Origin: Nephromyces sp. MM_2019 | Taxonomy: Eukaryota; Apicomplexa; Aconoidasida; Nephromycida | Reading direction: 5' to 3' | DNA: 53,181 bases | Assembly (NCBI GenBank): GCA_015657535.1 | Contig: JADHZB010001044.1 | Location: forward strand, 1-53,181 | Part shown: positions 48,901-53,181 of the stretch, piece after piece | Layout of the letters: each line of letters opens with the position of its first letter | Position numbering within the stretch: position 1 is the first letter of the stretch | Notes under the pieces: generated by a model | The model's input: only the letters and a program-made list of their open reading frames with translations | Told to the model about the DNA's origin: nothing | Database searches by the model: none | Position numbers and translations under genes: made by a program

Positions 48901-51900
48901 ACTCTCACACGCGGTCGCTCACTTCATCTTGTGCGATTTTGTTGCAAAAAACCAGATGTTTTTTGCATAGTTTTGCACTCTCTTCAAACAGCTTTTACCA
49001 GCTTAGAACTCTCTTGTTTGAAGTTTTTGCCACACACACGCTCACACTCTCACCGCTTAACACTACATCTCTCTTTCTTATTCCTTCTATATTTTCTTGT
49101 TCAGAAAGTCTATTGAAGAGCAGAGTGTTTGTGTGTAGAACTTCATTAACCGAAGAAATCCATGTTAGGCGATACATTCGTTCATTTGAGGTGTATGTGC
49201 AGCACATAGTGTGCTGCTCGAATTTTCTTGTAGTTTACCTTCTTTGAGCTCTTTATAGGACAACAATACGACGGATGACTCTGAGTTTAAGATGTTTATG
49301 AAGAGTCCGTTGTTTCGTGCAGTGAAAGCTAACGCAGAGGTGCGAGTTTGAGTATATGTGTGTGGGTATATGTGTCTGGGTTAGTATGTGCGGTGTGGCT
49401 TGGTGCGTGCGTGTTTTTTGTGTGTGTGTAAATGTTGGTGTGCGTGTGCACGCACGTATGCTAGTATGTGTATTTTTGTAGCTGTATATGCTGTTGTATT
49501 ATTTTTGTTGCTGTGTATTGCTGCATACTAGTTTATGCTGGTCTATGCTAGTGTGTGGTAATGCATCCTATTCTATGCTAATTTATACCGATTTCGGCTA
49601 ATATACATTGGTGTGTGGCCTGCTGTGTCCTTCTTTGGTGTGTGGCCTGCTGTGTCCTTCTTTGGTGTGTGGCCTGCTGTGTCCTTCTTTGGTGTGTGGC
49701 CTGCTGTGTCCTTCTTTGGTGTGTGGCCTGCTGTGTCCTTCTTTGGTGTGTGGCCTGCTGTGTCCTTCTTTGGTGTGTGGCCTGCTGTGTCCTTCTTTGG
49801 TGTGTGGCCTGCTGTGTCCTTCTTTGGTGTGTGGCCTGCTGTGTCCTTCTTTGGTGTGTGGCCTGCTGTGTCCTTCTTTGGTGTGTGGCCTGCTGTGTCC
49901 TTCTTTGGTGTGTGATCGTCATGCACACACAATTAAATATGAATCCCTCTCCATCCCCATTTTCATATCAAAGTCTCATGAAGATGCATGGTGTCTTCAG
50001 ATTGCCCCCCATAGCTTAGTACTAAAGATTGCCGACTCACAGCGAATCCCTTCAGATGCTATGGAGCAGGTAAGAAACTTTCTTTGAAGATGATTTCTTC
50101 ATCATCATTGCATGTGCTGCTAAAGCATAGTAGCAGCTTATCAGCTGATCTTCTACCTTTCCATTATGCCTAGAACGAGCTGATGAGCGCATGATTTTTA
50201 CGTTGAATTCGGCTGCTTTTCGAGTTCGCACACACATGATAGCTGTTTAAGCTACTGAGTTTTGCTTTTGTACTGAAGAATATTACCCACTGCGTTTTTT
50301 TTTGGGTTCAGTATTGCTGCATCTTCTCTGCACAGCACACGCACACACACAGCTGACTTTTGGTTGCTTCAGCCTTCCAGCTCAATAAGGAGTTCATTAG
50401 GGGTTAAATCTCTGGAAAAACCTCGGATTCGCTTGTCTAATGAAGATGAAGGGAATGAGATGAGGCCGATGTTTTCCATCAACAAAGACGATTTCAAATC
50501 AGTGCTAAGAGTAAGAGGTTGAGCGTGTCTTTGTGTGTTGGTGGGTGTGTATGAGTATGTATGTGTATGTGTCGGTGTGTGTGTGTGTGTGTGTGTGTGT
50601 GTATTTCAGTGTGTATCCACATACCTGTGTATCTTCACGCGTGTGTAGCTGTGTGTGTGCTTTGAGTTTTCTTCCTGAGCCCTCATAATTCTTCCGCTAA
50701 TATGCTCTAAAGAGGTGATTTAACCTTAAATAAGTATGCCTGGAGGAGCCCTACACACCTTCCTCTTCGCAATGCTTCTTGCAGCTTGTAGGCCTTGGAT
50801 TTTCTGAAGCGGAGAGCATTGAAGCGTTTGTGCTTGCTAACGGTGATGAGGTAAAAGCTATTCATTTCCTACGAAAAATCTGCCATTTCTGAATGTTGTT
50901 GAGTTGATTCAAGCGAGAGTATATACACTGAGAATCTGAGATATTTACAACTTGACTTACACCATCTGATAGAGAGTAAATATACCGAAAAGCTGCAATT
51001 TCTACTAGTTTTTGTTATCTTTTCGAAGTATTACACTCTTCTAGTAGCAGAAAGCAGGGAAGAAGATACTTAGTGCAGCTTAACATGTGATTTCACTGTA
51101 CCTACACCCATTAAAATCAATTTCACGCCGATATATATCGAGCGATAGTTCATAATTCTCCTGCTTCGTGTTTGTGCGTGAGAGCGTAATCTTGCAGGGT
51201 TGCGTCTTGTTTCAAAAGCTGTGGTTATGGGTGTATCTACACTCCCTCATTTTACTTCCCCATGTTGATGCATGCTGCGTAAATGCACCATCTCGTCGCC
51301 ATTTTTTCTACGTCGCTCAAACTCCTTTCTACCTGTCTTCAAGCGTGTGCGAGCACCTTGAAAAGTGCTACGGAACGAATTGTAGCTGCTCTACACACAT
51401 ACACTAAATTTGGGTATATGGCGTTCTTATGAGAGGTTTTGGACTTGATTTTCTCACAAGTTCTACCTCTTTGACGCGTCTTCCTTTAAATTTTTGGAGA
51501 GTAGAGGCTGGAAGGTTCTCGTTTAGGCTTTGTGTGTTTTTTTGGTCGGCTAAATCAACCGTTTTCTCATACTGTTGTGGAATTTTTGGCGCACAATCCA
51601 CCTAATTTCCGCCCAAAAAACACCGAAAATATATGTTGATAGTGCTAAATCTGCATCCCTTGAAGAGCAAAAGCGTGGGATATTCATTGAAGTCCTCTCT
51701 CGCCGTTTTTATGTCGATTGGAAGTAGTCACTGCGTGTGTGTGTGTGTATATATACGTCTCGCTGTATCTTTCTCTTGCTGTGTCTCTATATATGTCTGC
51801 CTTTCTCTGTATCTATCTCTCACCCTCTGTACCTGTCTCTCACTCTCTGACATTATCTCAATCTCTCACTCTCTTAGTCAAGTTACTCTCTCACCCTCTC

Positions 51901-52468
51901 AGTCTCTCCTTACTCACTCTCACTCTCTCTCACTCTCTCTCACTCTCTCTCAGCCTGCTACTCACGCTTTCTCTCTCACTGTATATCTGAGTACCAGAGG
52001 GTATACAGGCTGCATATATCACTAGCAACCCTGACTAAACCCAGAGAAGCGTATTTTCCCGCATGTTTTCGCTCTTAAAATGATGAAGAGATTCCTCAGC
52101 TCCTGGCGTGTTGTCACACACACTGCAGTGCTAGGGCGGTGCTACTCCTTCATTATCTTCACTATAATTATCCCCTTATTTCCGCCTCTTTCTGAGCGAC
52201 CACAGCTTAACTGTATGAAAAACCATCGAAAGCCTCGTTACTGTTTCCCTACTGTATAAATCCGCTGCTTCAGTCAGAAATATCCTCTTCTAAAGCATGG
52301 AAGAAGTTTAGAAACTCAGCTATGCTGTTTTCATCAACTTTTGAAGCCCCTTCTTCCCTCTCAATCTCTTCATACTTCTAATCCTCTTGATCTTCATCAT
52401 TCTCTTCATAACTCCTCTTTTTGCAGGTAAAAGCCGCCAATTTCTTGTATCAGTTTCGCACCATTTAA
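45976..52468 (+). CDS. RAD23: RAD23-type ubiquitin receptor (UBL-UBA-STI1-UBA)
   Basis: Nine exons, all phase 0: 45976-46200, 46817-46870, 47932-48030, 48401-48475, 49259-49339, 50001-50069, 50373-50510, 50785-50850 and 52427-52468; about 282 residues. RAD23 links ubiquitinated clients to the proteasome and partners XPC/Rad4 in excision repair. Residues 1-75 form a ubiquitin-like fold (VSTVADVKAKISSKLSGLEV, RLLYNGYEIGNQEIL, GARFFLVK). UBA1 is spread over exons 3-4 (DNDVKRILQSIL to NNSSNLADKLEAISIP, like the family's NNPDRAVEYLLTGIP). An STI1/XPC-binding-like segment spans exons 5-6 (EFKMFMKSPLFRAVKANAEI, then APHSLVLKIADSQRIP). UBA2 is in exons 8-9 (LVGLGFSEAESIEAFVLANG, then DEVKAANFLYQF). 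Reading on from exon 8 without splicing gives an alternative 13-residue end with stop at 50892. Introns are packed with TG microsatellites. DDI1 or DSK2 are less likely because both UBA-like segments flank the STI1-like one. Confidence 0.85.
46310..46510 (+). repeat. Purine-rich (GA/GAA) tract in RAD23 intron 1
   Basis: About 200 nt almost without pyrimidine runs, built from GAAGA, AAAAGA and GGGGGGAGGGAGAAG units. Strong purine bias on the RNA-sense strand. Confidence 0.8.
47254..47408 (+). repeat. Purine-rich GAAGATGA-type tract in RAD23 intron 2
   Basis: Low-complexity repeats of GATGA(A/G)GA(T/A) and AAAGA. One frame reads as an acidic/lysine string (DENEDQGEDGKAEEKGKEKD), but it has no splice fit with the flanking exons and is treated as intronic. 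Confidence 0.7.
47590..47810 (+). repeat. TG-rich microsatellite patches in RAD23 intron 2
   Basis: Interrupted GTGTGTGTG, GTGTGCGAGCGTGTG and related strings, all TG on the RNA-sense strand. Confidence 0.7.
49610..49914 (+). repeat. 27-bp minisatellite, 11 apparently identical copies, RAD23 intron 5
   Basis: The unit GGTGTGTGGCCTGCTGTGTC + CTTCTTT is repeated 11 times without visible change, with a partial twelfth copy. Because 27 is a multiple of three and the unit lacks stops, three plus frames and two minus frames stay open through it. It lies between exon 5 (ends 49339) and exon 6 (starts 50001), so these ORFs are not genes. Confidence 0.95.
50540..50662 (+). repeat. (TG)n microsatellite, RAD23 intron 7
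   Basis: An uninterrupted GT run of about 30 nt around 50572-50601, flanked by interrupted TG-rich sequence (GTATGTGTATGTG and similar). Confidence 0.85.
51735..51980 (+). repeat. (TG)n then CT-rich (CTCTCA)n tract, RAD23 intron 8
   Basis: A short GTGTGTGTGTG run followed by about 200 nt of CTCTCAC/TCTCTCAG units. ORFs through it (Ser/Leu-rich) are repeat artefacts. Confidence 0.85.
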
Positions 52469-53181
52469 CTTGATGACGTTGGCCTGAAACCCTTCCTCAG
52501 ATAAAGCCTCTTCGGCCTCTTCACACACACACACACACACAGGCGAAGAGCTGCTACTCCCTTTAGCTACTCCGATATACCCCCATTTATAGTCTCGAAG
52601 CTCTCAAGATATAAGCTAGTAGAGTTTGTGCGTTGTAGATACACACACACACAGCAGTAGTGACTGTAAATCAATAATATGTATATGATGATGATAATAC
52701 CAGTAGGTTATAGGCTTTTTTGTGGTGTACATACACACTGAAACTCACAAGCAATGAATATAAATGAATGACTTATACATGATGATGGCGAACACCATAC
52801 TTTGTGTGATTGTACCTACATACAAGCACACATACAGCGACTTCAGAAAAGTCTTAAAAAAACCGTTTTAAAGATAAACAAACTAAGATTTTCTCTAAAC
52901 AGTGCAAACAGGCAAAAACAAGAGAAAATGTATGAAAAAGAGGAGGAAAGCCAGCAAATAACCCCCAAAATATCTGCAAACTAAATAGGTTAGGAGGAAG
53001 CCTCCAGCTGTCTACTAACTAAAGTAGATATCCAAGCCTTTGCATTCAGGGCAAGCTGAAGATCCGTGAAAGTATCTGGAAGTCTTCGATGAAGCCATAT
53101 ATAGGCCTCAATAACCTGAAAATATAGGCAAGTGAAATGTGAAGTTTAAGATGAAGAGGAAGAGGGAGAAGATGAAAAGAA
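52469..53181. other. 3' flank of RAD23, no further gene seen
   Basis: AT-rich with CA microsatellites. A 60-codon ORF at 52802-52984 is Lys/Gln-rich and starts from ATG, but has no motif or splice support. The last 40 nt are purine-rich. Confidence 0.5.
52519..52541 (+). repeat. (CA)n microsatellite
   Basis: About eleven CA units just downstream of the RAD23 stop, with further short CA runs at about 52640-52653. Opposite strand sense to the intronic TG runs. Confidence 0.85.

Noticed and set aside
49610..49914. CRISPR array
   Set aside because: Units are directly adjacent without spacers, in a eukaryotic intron.
49573..50087. Repetitive proteins encoded by the 27-bp array on both strands
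   Set aside because: The array is inside a RAD23 intron, and open frames follow automatically from a stop-free unit whose length is a multiple of three.
51633..52025. Ser/Leu-rich ORFs around 51.8 kb
   Set aside because: Products of TG and CTCTCA repeats inside RAD23 intron 8.

Overview
This is a eukaryotic nuclear window, most likely from an apicomplexan or a close alveolate relative. The lines of evidence are: GT-AG introns of about 300 to 1,600 nt in nearly every gene; an AT-rich background; an AP2 DNA-binding domain of the ApiAP2 type near 33.7 kb; and a short run of TTTAGGG-type telomere-like heptamers inside an intron. The species is not determined. No bacterial operon signals, rRNA or credible tRNA genes were found. 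All gene models were built by hand from splice signals, reading phase and remembered family patterns, so exon edges should be checked against RNA or protein alignments.

Layout. 0.1-3.6 kb (+): 3' part of a Cdc16/APC6-like TPR subunit of the anaphase-promoting complex. 3.9-8.5 kb (-): a Tgs1-like RNA cap trimethylguanosine synthase with a long C-terminal extension; its first exons are unresolved. 9.4-12.4 kb (-): exon-like pieces of one or more unrecognised genes. 13.3-13.7 kb (-): a small single-exon protein with a mitochondrial-type N-terminus. 17.0-21.6 kb (+): a complete seven-exon ITPA/HAM1 nucleotide-pool sanitising pyrophosphatase. 23.4-25.9 kb (-): exon-like pieces of unrecognised genes, one partly duplicated. 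26.6-33.8 kb (+): a TFIIB/BRF-type transcription factor whose predicted transcript runs in phase into an exon ending in an AP2 domain. 35.9-43.8 kb (-): a very large tomosyn/Lgl-type WD-repeat protein with a C-terminal R-SNARE-like segment. 46.0-52.5 kb (+): a nine-exon RAD23-type UBL-UBA-STI1-UBA shuttle factor with introns full of TG-rich microsatellites and a perfect 27-bp minisatellite.

The genes are a housekeeping mixture (cell-cycle ubiquitin ligase, snRNA cap maturation, nucleotide sanitation, transcription initiation, membrane fusion control, proteasome delivery) with no sign of a cluster acting together. The points most worth checking are the possible TFIIB-AP2 fusion, the membrane-segment extension of the Tgs1-like gene, the tomosyn-like SNARE without the usual zero-layer arginine, and two interchangeable 13-residue ends for RAD23.
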